A program made the translations under genes and the position numbers. DNA of 64,000 nucleotides from Mermis nigrescens (taxonomy: Eukaryota; Nematoda; Enoplea; Mermithida; Mermithidae). The stretch's first letter is position 1, and every line of letters begins with the position of its first letter. The notes under the pieces were generated by a model, which did not search any database, had not been told where the DNA came from, and was given only the letters and a program-made list of their open reading frames with translations. Location: assembly GCA_036768485.1 (NCBI GenBank), contig JAVLUZ010000328.1, positions 62,001-126,000 of the forward strand. Direction: 5' to 3'. Shown piece after piece: positions 31,701 to 41,092 of this stretch.

Positions 31701-34558
31701 CCGGTCTTACCGTTATATCTGGTGGACCCTGTGCGATGATACACTTTGATCGGCGGAGCAACCTGTCGCAAAAAGATACCCTTTTGGTACATGTGTGCAG
31801 AAGTCTTAATTGACTATAGAAAGTAAAGCGGGGGCCTGGGTCCTTGGAGACCCTACGAAAAGGCCACACACAATGCACGCATTCACTCATGATCACGGGG
31901 TATTGACCATACCTGGGCGTGGGGGGTTTGTGGGTATGCACCTCCCAGAAACCAAAACACTCCCCAGAATTCAATTTTTGAAATTTTTTTTGTTTTTTTT
32001 CGCGATTTTTTGATGCCAATGGATAGTGCTCGATGAGAAACGTTGAGTTTTTTCGCCATACCATCAGGCTATTTCTTTATGTACCTTTGAAAAATCTTCT
32101 CCACCCCCCAGAAGTTTGGTGCCGCTCACCTATGGTATTGACGGTTTGGACCTCCAGAATCCTGTAGATCCTAACATTGAATTCAGGATTCGTTTTTTCG
32201 CGACTCTAATCCTATCCTACTCACCAAAATTTCGTTGCTGCCTTTATATGGTGGCCTGGACTCGTTTCAGCTAATTTTTCTATTTTTTATATGTGTTAGA
32301 GCTTTTGATGATAAAATTGACTTTTTGCTCAATAAAGTAATCTATCATAAAGAAGATACGCTCTTTATATATTCAAATGAGTCCTAATAAACTTAAGAAA
32401 GTAAAGCGATGAAAGATTCTTTAAAAATGTTTGAAAAAAATAAAAAAGTGACATTCACCCACATTACTCTCCCAGAATTTCGTTGTTGCCATCAGGAATT
32501 CGTTAGTTTAAAATTAGATGCTTCATGGTGTGAAATTCGAAGTTAAAGCTAAAAGTTCGAAGTTTAAAGTTCACTGTAGAATAGATTCTTCGTCCTCAAT
32601 AAATTAACAAGCTAATTGAAATTAGTACAGTAACCCTTGCTTTATTTGTCTTAACAATTTTCATAACTCTAGTAGCAGCCATGCTGAGAATTGAAATTCT
32701 GAGGGGTGAAGCCATAAAAGTTTTCTAAAGTGTCTTTTCGGGATCGAAAATGGTGGATACGCTTTAAAAACATCATTTTTTGGCGTTTCTGACGAAACTG
32801 TATCTTTCGAGAACGTGAAAAATTGAAAAATTTCGAAGGAATATTAAATGAATTCGAATAAGTTGAACCAAATATAGTCAAAGGTGGGTGTATGGCACCG
32901 AAAATTTGACGCTTTTGCCCAAGTAGACAATAAACATAATTGAAACAACCTCTTTTTTCCACGATTTTTCTGAGAAATCGCGAATCTGGGAGAGGATGAA
33001 AAAATGTCCGGGGTGAAAATTTTTCTGGGGGAGGTGAAAACTCCACACCCCAAGTTCATATATGGTTAGTAGCTGGCCCGATTCCAGGACTCTGTCAAGG
33101 GGGGGGCGGACCCAACATGAATTAATCTATATCTCGAAAAATTCGTCTGGGTAGGTTGCAAAAATCGCATTTTCGACGTTTTTCGGCATGGTCTATCCAT
33201 TGAGATCATAAAATTCAAACTTAAAAAATTTTTTCTCACTTAGAAGGTTTTAAAGAGTGTCATTTTCTGATCACGCTTGGGCCAGAATTGTGGAAAATTC
33301 TTCACAATTTGAAGATTTTGCGACAAATACACGCGATTTTTCCATATTTCCGTGCATTGTCTTACCAAAAAATTTTTCGGCCAGGGGAGAGGGCGATCTC
33401 TCCCCCGCCCCCCTTAAATACGGCCCTGGCTAATAGTACGAATTTAGACTCTCATTCTACGTGATTCGTCGGACGATGCGTATGCTTTGTGGAAACCAGT
33501 TTGTTATTACGAGACAAGTCGTGAGCTCACTTCTTTATCCAGAGTGTATACGAGTTCGCTGAAGAAAATTCGAGTAATTCATCATTCTCTTAAAACCTGA
33601 AACATATAGACTCGAATTTTCTTGAAAAGAACTTTTTGTATTAACTCCTTTTGAAAAAAATGATATTTATCCATTTCTGGTTAGGTTACTTCTGAGTGAA
33701 TACTTCCTCGCGTTTTTTATATTTCATTCGTTTACATCACCGTTAAAACCACGTACAGTTTACTGTAGTGGCCTCGAGAAAATACTAGTTTTTCAAATAG
33801 TTTATACCTATAATTTTTGATTATTTTTTGAATAATTTTTATAATTATATTTTTCCTATAATTGAAGTTTTTATAATTTTTAAAAATTATACATTCGCAC
33901 GTACATACATAGTTTATGGCATGCATGCGATTTTTCCCATTTTGTTAAAAATATTGCTTTCCATATTTCATTAGATTTGTTATATGTCTATTTCTCGAGC
34001 ATAATGTACGAAGCTTGTTTCTTGAGCAAAATTTAAATTTGATTTCATATTTAATCGTTTTGCATTTATTTTAATTAATGATAATAATCTAAATAAGTAA
34101 CTTTGATATTTCGATAATTCAGGTTGGCCCAAAAAGGCTGCATCCTGTGCTACGCGTCATATCTTTCACTAATTTGAACATATAATTCAATATCTACTCT
34201 ACTCGAGTTTAAACGTGGAAAGCTTGTACGGTTCTGCCATCAATTTTCTCATTTTTTGGCGATATCTTGCGCTTTTTTGCACGTACATAAATGGTAGGAA
34301 AAGTATTATTCTGTGGTTGAAAAAATATGCTAATAATTTCTAACTATACACAGTACTGTGATACAATGCATAAATTCTCGGTTTAAAACAATATCAATAA
34401 GGATTGTAAAGAAGCCATCGCAATACTAAGAAAGCCAACAGGTGGCCAAAATTTTTCAAACACATTTATCGATGAAATTCCTTGCTATCTAACGCAAATA
34501 GGTTCAAATTTATCATGTAACATCGAGTGTAGCCTTTTTTATAATAATAAATAGGTAC

Positions 34559-34610
<52 letters not shown>

Positions 34611-34612
34611 GT

Positions 34613-34670
<58 letters not shown>

Positions 34671-34700
34671 TAAATAATAATAATAATAATAATAATAAAA

Positions 34701-34763
<63 letters not shown>

Positions 34764-37700
34764 TCTGTTGTATGCTATAGCTGTACTCTGCCGCCTTTTT
34801 ACCGTGGCCTGGAAACATGCTATGTCTAATATTCATAATTCATTTAACTACCCCATGCTGGCCTTTGTCATGTAATATGCGTTCTGAGCTCTTGTCATAT
34901 ATACAGTAATAGTAGTGATAAAAAACAATATGATTGTAATAATGATGATAATGATATAATAATAAATAAAAATAATTATTACGAAGCGTAGCACCTTTAC
35001 TCAAGATAAGATCGCTGCTTATGATCGCATAACTTTTTACGCTTAGTTTTTTATTTTTTAACTAAGCGAGTGAATACGCTGGAAATTATACCAACATAAT
35101 CAGGAATTTCATGATACATTGCATGAAAACAATTTAATTTTAAATTAGGGGATTACGCAGCGTGACATATAGTGATTTGCTCTAGCATCTACCAGAGTTG
35201 CACTACGAGCAGACAGATGTGCACATGGGGTTTGGAAAAGTTCTGGGGTAAATATAGTAAGATTAAGGCCAGGTACGGACAAAATTCAAGGCTGAAAGTG
35301 ATTGAAATCGGCCAGAACCTGAGAATTAATACGCTGTTTAAACCTTTCTGCCCTTTTGAATATCATTTTTGCTCGAAAAATTTATATGACCCGACCCCAG
35401 AGCAGGCTAACCTCAAACCTTAATCGTTATGGAAGTGAGACTGTTGACTGAAAGTTATACTTAGTCATGATTCCGCAATGATTTAGGTGTAAATTTGTTG
35501 GTTTGATTGGTTGGACTAAAGATGAATTCCATCAGTTTTGTCTCAAAAGAATTATTGTAAATAATCTTAGTTCGTTGACATCTATAGCTAAATAAAAAGG
35601 GAGTGACGAAACTAAGTCATGTTCCGCTCATTACCTAAGTATTGAGCTTACTCATTTCAATCAATCATTGCAGCAATAAGCGTCTATTAACAAAATTGAA
35701 AAATTCGGGTGTTGGGACTAGCCTGACCCCTGTGCGGAGCATAGACCCTATCGCTGGGACCGTGGCCAGGCCCCGTTACAGCTTATACATGCATACGGTG
35801 TAGATACATGTGCTATTTTAATTATTTTTTGCTTCTTTTTACGTAATCTTTTAATTTGTCGTCAATTCTCTCGTTTCAACTGATCATTTTATCATTTTCC
35901 TTGTCAGATCTGTCTATTTGTATCGCTAATTTTTTTAAGAGGAGTGAATTTAATGTCAGTGGACTAATAGCGGCCTATTTCGGACCGGATTTGTTTCGTC
36001 AGGAAATTCGCTTAGTAAACGTTTCGTTTGGACTTTCAGGAGATAAATTTTATCCAGGATTCCTAATATGGTATGTATATTACGCTAGATTGTGGTTATT
36101 TCACCTAAAATCTGTTTCATTTTAAAGTAAGTTAATTTTTAATTTAATTCCTAATACAAGTTTCACATTTCTCCATTATAATCATACCTGGCAATAGTCA
36201 TTGGTTCGCCTCGTTCAACTTTCCAATGAAAAAGTTTGGCTGTCCTGATTCAAAATGTGGCTGCCCAATATCCGGCTTCAAAATTATGATCGTCTATCTA
36301 CAAAAGCGCTTGGTTGTCCTTGTCCAGATTCAAAAAATGATTTTCCTGGCCCAAATATTTGTTACTCAGCTTTAGAAACAGGCGCGGATTTAGAGGGGTG
36401 CGGGTGAGGCTTTCAGAGAATAATGCGTATTTTTTGATGATTTTAGTCATTTTTTATCACGATTTTTCAAAGTTTTCGACGCTTCGCGCCGGGAAATACT
36501 CATTAATGACATTTAATGACTTTCTTCCGTTCTAAAAACCTTATTTTTATGTCATCAGAATAGTTATGTGCAGAATAAAGAGTTTTTTAGTTCTTAGGTT
36601 CCGATTACCGGTAGGAAAGTTCTGGAACCGCCGCTGTTCAAAAAGTAGTTTTTCTGGTCCAAAAAGTGGTTTTTCTGGTCTAAAAAGTGGTTGTTCTGGC
36701 AGTGATTTTCTAGCTTATTAAATCGTTTTCCGCATTTTAATCTAGAATTCCTCGCTTCTACTGCACAAAATGTAGCTTATTCTACCTGCAGTCACACATG
36801 GGCATGGGGGGACCTGGAGCAAGGGGATCTGGACCCCTAAAGTTTGAAAGATCCTCAAAATTGATAGACTACTCAGAATTGAAGCTTTGGTGCTATTTCG
36901 AGCAATTTGGCCCCATCAGACCCCCTGAATTTTGTTGCTGCCCATTCTGATGTTTCAATAATTTTCAAATGTATATCAAGGTCCTCGTAACGTGTTTTTC
37001 ATTGTGAATATTGTGCAAGTCCCGTATCCAAGATTCGGCCAAGGGTGGTGTAGGACTTAACATAAATTGGTCTACATTTCGGAAAATTCGTTGGGATAGC
37101 ACGCAAAAACCGTATTTTTGACGTTTTGTCCATTAAGATTATGAAATTTGAACTTTTTTTGAAAAAAAGATTAGTTCACTCAAAAAGCTATATACAGTGT
37201 CATTTTTGGTCGCGCTTTTACAATACAATAATACAATACAAATATTTTTATTTTCGTCGCACAAAAAAGAACACAATAAGAAAAGAAACATTAATATACA
37301 ATGCAATACAATTATAAATAAACATTCGACATGAATCATCATACAAAATCACATATTCTAAAAGCAAGAAATTATTAATTAAAGTACATTTATACGAGAT
37401 TAGTGCAAAAGACGAAGGTAGGCGCGCAGGCTAAATAAATTATGCACTTAGAACACGCCCCCTAGCAAATACCCCGTTAGATCAACTTTTTCAACTTTTC
37501 ACGGAGGGAAGCAACACTAGGAGATCTTACAACAGCTTCAGGGAGGGAATTCCATACGTGAATCCACCTATTGGATAAATCATACCCACGAACATCAAGC
37601 CGAAAAGGAGTGCATTCACATTTCATTGAATTTTGAGCACGCGTGCTGTTTTCACAAAAAGTAAAAACTTCGGCTCGCTGCAAAACGCATCTACCACTCA

Positions 37701-38849
37701 ATATCTGATACATCATACACATATCACTACGCAATCTGCGAATCTCCAGGCTATCCAATTCTAAGGAACTGAGTCTTTCAGCATAAGAAAGTCCCCGAAA
37801 TCCAATAATTTTACGTGTAAATTTCCTTTGAACATTTTCGATCACTGAAACATGGGTCTTACGGTATGGATTCCAAACAGTGTTACAATACTCAAGAAGC
37901 GGTCTGACGTAAACAGTAAAAGCCCTAGACATATTTAGTTTATTTTTAGAAGCAAATGATTTAGATATTAGCATAGCCCTAGCATAAGCTCTACGCGTTA
38001 TATCATTATAGTGGAAATTAAAATCAAGTTTACTTGATACGTAAACACCCAAATCCTTTACAGAATTTACACTCTGTTCTACAGTCAGGTCAGAAATTCT
38101 ATAAGAATGCTTGGGATTTCCAAAACCTAGATATAACGCGTAGCATATATCAGTAGCAATTTTTAACTGCCAATCCTTGGACCAGACTACGAGTTTAGCG
38201 ATATCATCTTGAAGTTGGGTGTGATTGCTAGATAAATTATAAAGCTTGACGTCATCGGCAAAAAGGCAAACTTTGCTATTTAAGCGGTCGCTAAAATAAA
38301 AATACTTCATATCCGGCTCGGAGCGCCGAAAATTTTAAGATTTTACGATGAAAATACTCGTTTTTTCCACCTTTCCGTGCGTTGTCTTACCTTTAAAAAT
38401 TTTTTCGGTCACGAAGAGGGGCTGCTGCCCCCTCCCCACCCCACCCTCCATTAAAGACGGCCCCGGCTGTAGTGTGATTTGCTTGGCACTCAAATATTGG
38501 GCTGGAAATCATTTAAGTGTCTACTTCTGCATATTGATATTCGTCAGTTGAAATATACTTAGGTTATTCAATTCATATTTCTATCTCAATTCCCGAATTT
38601 TTTTATAATTGTGTAATATAATGACTAAGTTTCTATTAACTCGTTTGCGCCATTTTCAGGACAATGCAACTCGGACTTGGCAAACCGCCAATCGAAACGT
38701 TTTCCCTTCTAATAATCACTTTGTTTTCTGTTTGTTTGTCGGCGCCCATTGGAGCTCTTGTTGCGGGCGGCTGGTACGGATTTCGCAATAGAAAAAGGAA
38801 AAACGACGCGTTCGATTATACAGACGATACTGTAGTTGTACCTTCATAA
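25687..38849 (+). CDS. GLMP: GLMP / NCU-G1, glycosylated lysosomal membrane protein (7 exons)
   Basis: GLMP is a type I, heavily glycosylated protein of the lysosomal membrane; in mammals it stabilises the lysosomal transporter MFSD1. Exons: 25687-25749, 26836-27138, 28254-28445, 29170-29412, 33448-33573, 35940-36070 and 38660-38849. All phases fit, giving 414 residues against about 406 in human. It was recognised by comparison with human GLMP: AQLEISLIDLSP against CQLEVALIGASP, YALWKPVCYY against FAQWRPVAYS, IAAYFGPDLF against VRAFFGSQNN, and LGLGKPPIETFSLL against LGVGFPPVDGLSPL. The lumenal part has at least seven N-X-S/T sites (NHS, NST, NAT, NGT, NRT, NVS twice). One transmembrane helix precedes a basic RNRKRK stop-transfer and a short tail. 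I see no clear YxxPhi sorting motif in the tail. Confidence 0.88.
26836..27138 (+). CDS. GLMP: GLMP exon 2
   Basis: The acceptor is tttctttttag and the donor AAC|gtgcgt. It encodes ILNPDCPAELFDC, NNVIYTFSDN, LLVEADLNSTLDIDWLEFL and the following strand. It matches the human block with ATNTPHSTLSVNWSLLL. It contains NHS and NST glycosylation sites. Confidence 0.88.
27540..27760. repeat. Degenerate 22-24 bp tandem repeat (AAAACCACTTTTCAAAGCT type)
   Basis: About eight imperfect units like AAAACCACTTTTCGAAGCTA, alternating with GACCTA/GACCAGG spacers, inside GLMP intron 2. Compare the GGTCCAAAAAGTGGTTTTTC units at 36636-36705, which are near the reverse complement. Confidence 0.65.
28254..28445 (+). 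CDS. GLMP: GLMP exon 3
   Basis: The acceptor is gatttaatcag and the donor TCG|gtatga, phase 0 on both sides. It encodes AFRYEDAGDLVDVE, GIFWSNATINAEM and ILGFNGTMQLS. It matches human LADFSWNNITDSLD in position and pattern. Confidence 0.85.
28887..29107 (+). mobile_element. Family A TIR element (best copy)
   Basis: The ends TACATGTAACGG and CTGTTACATGTA are perfect inverted repeats over 10 bp. The inside follows the family order: CGAAATTTTGGGTGGAGG, GGTAAATGACCTCCAATTTTT, CGGCCAAAAAATTTAATTTT, AACGATAAACTTTGGGTGGG. It lies 63 bp upstream of GLMP exon 4. Confidence 0.8.
29170..29412 (+). CDS. GLMP: GLMP exon 4
   Basis: The acceptor is gtccgtttcag and the donor GAA|gtacgg. It encodes FQLFDIETYFNTMPHLLHND, AQLEISLIDLSPFSYNRTRY and DENTPGIFE. 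It aligns with human CQLEVALIGASPRGNRS and DDEYAPAVFQ. Confidence 0.9.
29588..29830 (-). repeat. Family A element (reverse)
   Basis: ACGTAAATGGGAGGGGAATCG, CCAAAGTCGGTTGTCC, CAGAAAATTTTTCACCCCC, TTCGGCCATTTTTATA and CCAGAACCTTACCC to CGAACCGTGATGTATG. Confidence 0.6.
30270..30505. repeat. GC-rich repeat with CCGGGC blocks
   Basis: GGGCGAAGGGGCGGCC, then GACCGGGCGCCCGGTGCC, AGCCGGGCCTAGTGGG and GGCCGGGCCTG. A family F-like start (TTTTGGCCAAAAATGGC) precedes it. Similar GC islands end at 55860 and 58400. Confidence 0.55.
30506..31904. other. GLMP intron 4, no recognised gene
   Basis: A 124-codon open frame at 30643-31017 begins MKLAPGSFYFS and continues in another frame to about 31085 with a K/E-rich stretch. 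I recognise no domain. It may be a decayed gene or chance. The segment 31640-31800 has CGTTGTTGCCCTTACATGGTG, repeated as CGTTGCTGCCTTTATATGGTG at 32234-32254. Confidence 0.3.
31910..32128 (+). repeat. Family D element
   Basis: CATACCTGGGCGTGGGGGG, CCCAGAATTCAATTTTTGAA, ATGCCAATGGATAGTGCTCG, TGAGAAACGTTGAG, TTTGAAAAATCTTC and a right end GTTTGGTGCCGCTCACC. Confidence 0.7.
32690..33065 (+). repeat. Family B element
   Basis: CATGCTGAGAATTGAAATTCTG, GGGATCGAAAATGGTGGATACG, TTGGCGTTTCTGACGAAAC, ACCAAATATAGTCAAAGG, GCACCGAAAATTTGACGC and CCAAGTTCATATATGG. The GC hairpin is largely lost here. Confidence 0.65.
33068..33436 (+). repeat. Family E element next to GLMP exon 5
   Basis: CTGGCCCGATTCCAGGACTC, AATCTATATCTCGAAAAATT, TCACGCTTGGGCCAG, AAGATTTTGCGACAAA and CGGCCCTGG. 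Its right end lies about 11 bp before the exon 5 acceptor. Confidence 0.7.
33448..33573 (+). CDS. GLMP: GLMP exon 5
   Basis: The acceptor is tacgaatttag and the donor CGA|gtaatt. It encodes TLILRDSSDDAYALWKPVCY, YETSRELTSLSR and TSSLKKIR. YALWKPVCY aligns with human FAQWRPVAY. Confidence 0.82.
34123..34545. mobile_element. Possible diverged family H-like TIR element
   Basis: The left end is CAGGTTGGCCCAAAAAGGCTG and the right is GAGTGTAGCCTTTTTT, with an internal TGCTATCTAACGCAAATAGG like the family H TCTAATGCAG block. The match is weak. The right end runs into the AAT microsatellite. Confidence 0.4.
34558..34761. repeat. (AAT)n microsatellite, about 200 bp
   Basis: Over 60 AAT units with three short interruptions. 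On the minus strand it reads as a poly-Leu frame, which is an artefact. Confidence 0.97.
34762..35939. other. GLMP intron 5, 3' part
   Basis: AT-rich. At 35705-35785 a GC-rich patch (GGACCGTGGCCAGGCCCCG) resembles the termini of the 53070-53817 element. No other repeat or exon is recognised. Confidence 0.4.
35940..36070 (+). CDS. GLMP: GLMP exon 6
   Basis: The acceptor is aatttttttaag, phase 0, and the donor ATATG|gtatgt, phase 2. It encodes RSEFNVSGLIAAYFG, LVNVSFGLSGDKFYPGFLI and part of a Trp codon. It aligns with human IVRAFFGSQ...FNLTFGASTGPGYW. The acceptor position could shift slightly. Confidence 0.8.
36380..36640 (+). repeat. Family F element
   Basis: Left end CAGGCGCGGATTTAGAGG, right end TTCTGGAACCGCCGCTG. 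Inside are a CGACGCTTCGCGCCGGG hairpin and ATTAATGACATTTAATGACTTT. The possible 8-bp flanks TTTAGAAA and TTCAAAAA match only in part. Confidence 0.6.
36636..36705. repeat. 22-bp tandem repeat (CCAAAAAGTGGTTTTTCTGGT)
   Basis: Three near-identical units with a partial fourth. Looser relatives lie at 36290-36360. Confidence 0.7.
36790..36945 (+). repeat. Family I element
   Basis: GGGCATGGGGGGACCTGGAGC, GATCTGGACCCCTAAAGTTTG, CTCAGAATTGAAGCTTTGG, TTGGCCCCATCAGACCCCC, TGAATTTTGTTGCTGCCC. The 54105-54255 copy has the same order. Confidence 0.65.
37018..38468 (+). repeat. Family E element split by a retrotransposon
   Basis: The left part, 37018-37219, has GTCCCGTATCCAAGATTCGG and TCATTTTTGGTCGCGC. 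The right part, 38300-38468, resumes with AAATACTTCATATCCGGC, AAGATTTTACGA and ends CGGCCCCGG. The 37220-38299 insert is the reverse transcriptase fragment described separately. Only some 15 bp of the E sequence appear missing at the junction. Confidence 0.8.
37220..38299 (-). mobile_element. Truncated CR1/L2-like non-LTR retrotransposon
   Basis: The minus strand reads, from about 38290, KVCLFADDVKLYNLSSN (the FADD catalytic box), WSKDWQLKIATDICYALYLG, VRPLLEYCNTVWNPYRKTH, ENVQRKFTRKIIGFRG and the C-terminal VWNSLPEAVVRSPSVASLR, with a stop at 37477. Upstream domains are lost by 5' truncation. Its 3' UTR ends with AATAAA and a TTGTA-type repeat at 37249-37219. It is related to, but distinct from, the copies at 19250, 43976, 47815 and 55884. 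Confidence 0.88.
38660..38849 (+). CDS. GLMP: GLMP exon 7 (transmembrane helix and tail)
   Basis: The acceptor is gcgccattttcag. It encodes TMQLGLGKPPIETFSLLIIT, a hydrophobic helix LFSVCLSAPIGALVAGGWYGF, the basic RNRKRK and a 15-residue tail ending VVVPS with stop TAA. The helix aligns with human LGIMAVALGAPGLMLLGGG. Confidence 0.93.
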
Positions 38850-38854
38850 ATAAA
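38849..38854 (+). promoter_or_regulatory. GLMP: Possible GLMP polyadenylation signal
   Basis: AATAAA overlaps the last base of the TAA stop. If used, the 3' UTR would be only some 15-30 bases. Other A/T-rich signals further downstream could serve instead. Confidence 0.4.
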
Positions 38855-39188
38855 GCATTTATGTGGACAGATGGGTAAATACTGTATTAAATACTATTTA
38901 TGTTCCTTGATTATATTTTATTTATACTGCTTTTTACAAGTCTATTGCTGAGCGATTTGTCCATTTATTTTATTGCTATTATTGTGCTTTGTTCATTTTT
39001 GAATTCAACGCTTTTATCGTTGCTCGCGCGATTGCATTAAATAGGTTTTTATTTTAAATCAGTTTGGGGTCAAGAACATAATTCTTATTAACATCGCGTG
39101 CAGCATTTTTGTGACATAATATACGGGACTCATTATAAGCTTCGGACGACCACTTTTTAGGTACTTACTCACGTACCTATATATACAG

Positions 39189-39779
39189 GGGCGGATTTAA
39201 GGGGGCGGCCGCTTTCTCCCTATTGGCCAAAAATATTTGGCGAGATAAAGAATGGATATGCAATTTGCAATGATTTTTGGCCGTCAGTGACCATAATTTC
39301 GCAAATTTTTTCGGCGCTATGCGCTGGATGATACCTATTATTGACATTTATTTACTTTCTTGGCTACTCGGAAGCCATTTTTCTGTTCATGTAGGTTTCA
39401 AAACAATTTTAACAGCAGAAACAGCTATTTTTGCATTGTTTTCTTCTATTTTCAATAAAAAATTTCAATGTTTCGCATTAAATGCTGTAAATACAGGAAA
39501 TTAAGCAGTAACTCATGCTGCTAGACGTCTACCCACCTTAATTTCACGAATTTTTCCGTGCTTCGCGCCAGATTTTTGTTAAAGTCAAAGAAATTTAATG
39601 ATTTTTTCGCACAAAATTGTCAAAAATTTTAAAATTCCTAGAAAAAATATTGCGTCAAAAGTGATTTTATGTAAAAGTATTCAATGCAAATCACCAAAAA
39701 AACGCTATTTCGCGCGTTAAGGCCAAATTTTTAGACCTATTTTTGACTGTTTTTTGGAAAAGTGGGGATACCGCCCACT
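39189..39779 (+). repeat. Family F element, long copy
   Basis: Starts CAGGGGCGGATTTAAGGGGG, then AGTGACCATAATTTCGCAAA, a decayed hairpin CGGCGCTATGCGCTGG, TTATTGACATTTATTTAC and GTAAAGTCAAAGAAATTTAA-like words shared with 20645-21152. A family D element follows. Confidence 0.6.
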
Positions 39780-40010
39780 CGTGGGAGGAGGGGGTTTGGG
39801 GGTACGCACTCCCCCCGAAGTTGAAATACCCTTCCCCCAGAAATCAAAATACCCCCTTCAGAATTCAATTTTTTGAATTTTTTTGCTTTTTTAGCGATTT
39901 TTTTGATGCCATTGTATAGTGCTCAATGAGAAACGTCGAAAAATGGTGTTTTTCCACCAATACGACCACTTTTAAGACCATTTTTTACCTTTGAAAATTT
40001 TCAGTCAAAC
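39780..40010 (+). repeat. Family D element
   Basis: CTCGTGGGAGGAGGGGGTTTGG, CAGAATTCAATTTTTTGAA, TGCCATTGTATAGTGCTC, TGAGAAACGTCGAAAAATGG and TTACCTTTGAAAATTTTC. Confidence 0.65.
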
Positions 40011-40337
40011 CCTAAGTACGTTTACGAGTCAAGTGAAAGACCTGCTGAGTATGTATCACCCGAAAAAGAAAAATTTTATAGGAAAATTAGACGGAAGGCG
40101 GAAGTCGAGCTTGACCATTTCAACGTTCATTCTAAAGCTATTTCTGTTTCGCAAAACCTTGTAAATGGATCGCACTTCTTCAGTCGATGCGATACAAAAG
40201 TCGTTTTAACTGAAGCAGTAATCACGATACATAGGTACCAACCTACTCTGAACAGCAATTGCTAAGCATATTTCTCCGTTAACCAACATGTTTTTGCAGT
40301 TCGAAAGGTAGTAAGCATCTTAGGCTGTTCTCCTATA

Positions 40338-41090
40338 GTCTGTTTCATTTAATCGAGAGCTTTTTAGTAAATTTTTTAAGGGCTCTAGTGAGCGAAACAA
40401 GACGACGTACTGTTATTGGGCAAATGAGCTCAGCGAGGGCGAGTGGCTTGTATTCTTCTATTTTTAATGCACTAATCCATCCATATAAATTTAATGTAGG
40501 CATTTAATCAGTGCTGGGACATACTACAGTAAGTGCGCTAAATAAAAAGCTGTCGGCTGGAATCGAACCCGGGTTGCTTCAACGACAAGCAGACGCTTTA
40601 CCACTGAGCTATGCGAGATTTCGCGCCGTTTCTTAACACCTTGGTCTATTGTGTGAGAGTCTCACCGGGTGGGCAGCAATTCCCACCACTGGACCAGCGC
40701 CATACCGAATAAATCGTAGATGGCCGGTGCTCTACCTGAAAGCAGAACGCTGTGTATAACCAATGGTTGAAACATCAACCTGACGGGTTATATACAAAAA
40801 GCGTCTGCGAGCAGAGAACACTCGATAGGACTTACGTGTATGTGCACCGCACTTACAATTGTGTTTAAAGTGTCAACTTAGGATAAGCTGAATGCGCGAT
40901 TTAATTTGTAAGTTGATTGATCTGCTGGAAGATGAGAATTAATTTTGCCGCAAAAAATATAATTGAAAAACCATTCTTTGCTACGTATAGCTACAGTGAG
41001 ATCTGGCGACCTACAGTAAATAAGAAAGAAGGGGTTACTGTAGCCTCCGAAAACTTTTACTGAAAAAGCTCTCGGATAAATGAAACAGAC
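40338..41090. mobile_element. 753-bp TIR element flanked by TA, carrying a tRNA-like stretch
   Basis: The ends are inverted: GTCTGTTTCATTTAATCGAG at 40338 against, in reverse complement, GTCTGTTTCATTTATCCGAG at 41090, both continuing AGCTTTTT.AGTAAA. TA lies on each side (40336-40337 and 41091-41092). There is no transposase ORF. It is Tc1/mariner-like by target choice. It encloses the tRNA-like sequence at 40545-40620 in antisense. Confidence 0.75.
40545..40620 (-). ncRNA. tRNA-like sequence, probable SINE head or tRNA pseudogene
   Basis: The minus strand has a box A (TAGCTCAGTGGTA), an anticodon-arm-like GCTTGTCGTTGAAGC and a box B (GGGTTCGATTC) at tRNA spacing. The T stem pairs at only three of five positions and the acceptor arms do not pair, so it is unlikely to be a working tRNA. 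Pol III promoter function could be intact, as in tRNA-derived SINEs. Confidence 0.6.
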
Positions 41091-41092
41091 TA

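Noticed and set aside
34612..34836. Poly-leucine open frame on the minus strand
   Set aside because: It is the translation of the AAT microsatellite.
40545..40620. Functional tRNA gene
   Set aside because: The T stem and acceptor stem do not pair properly; kept only as a tRNA-like sequence.
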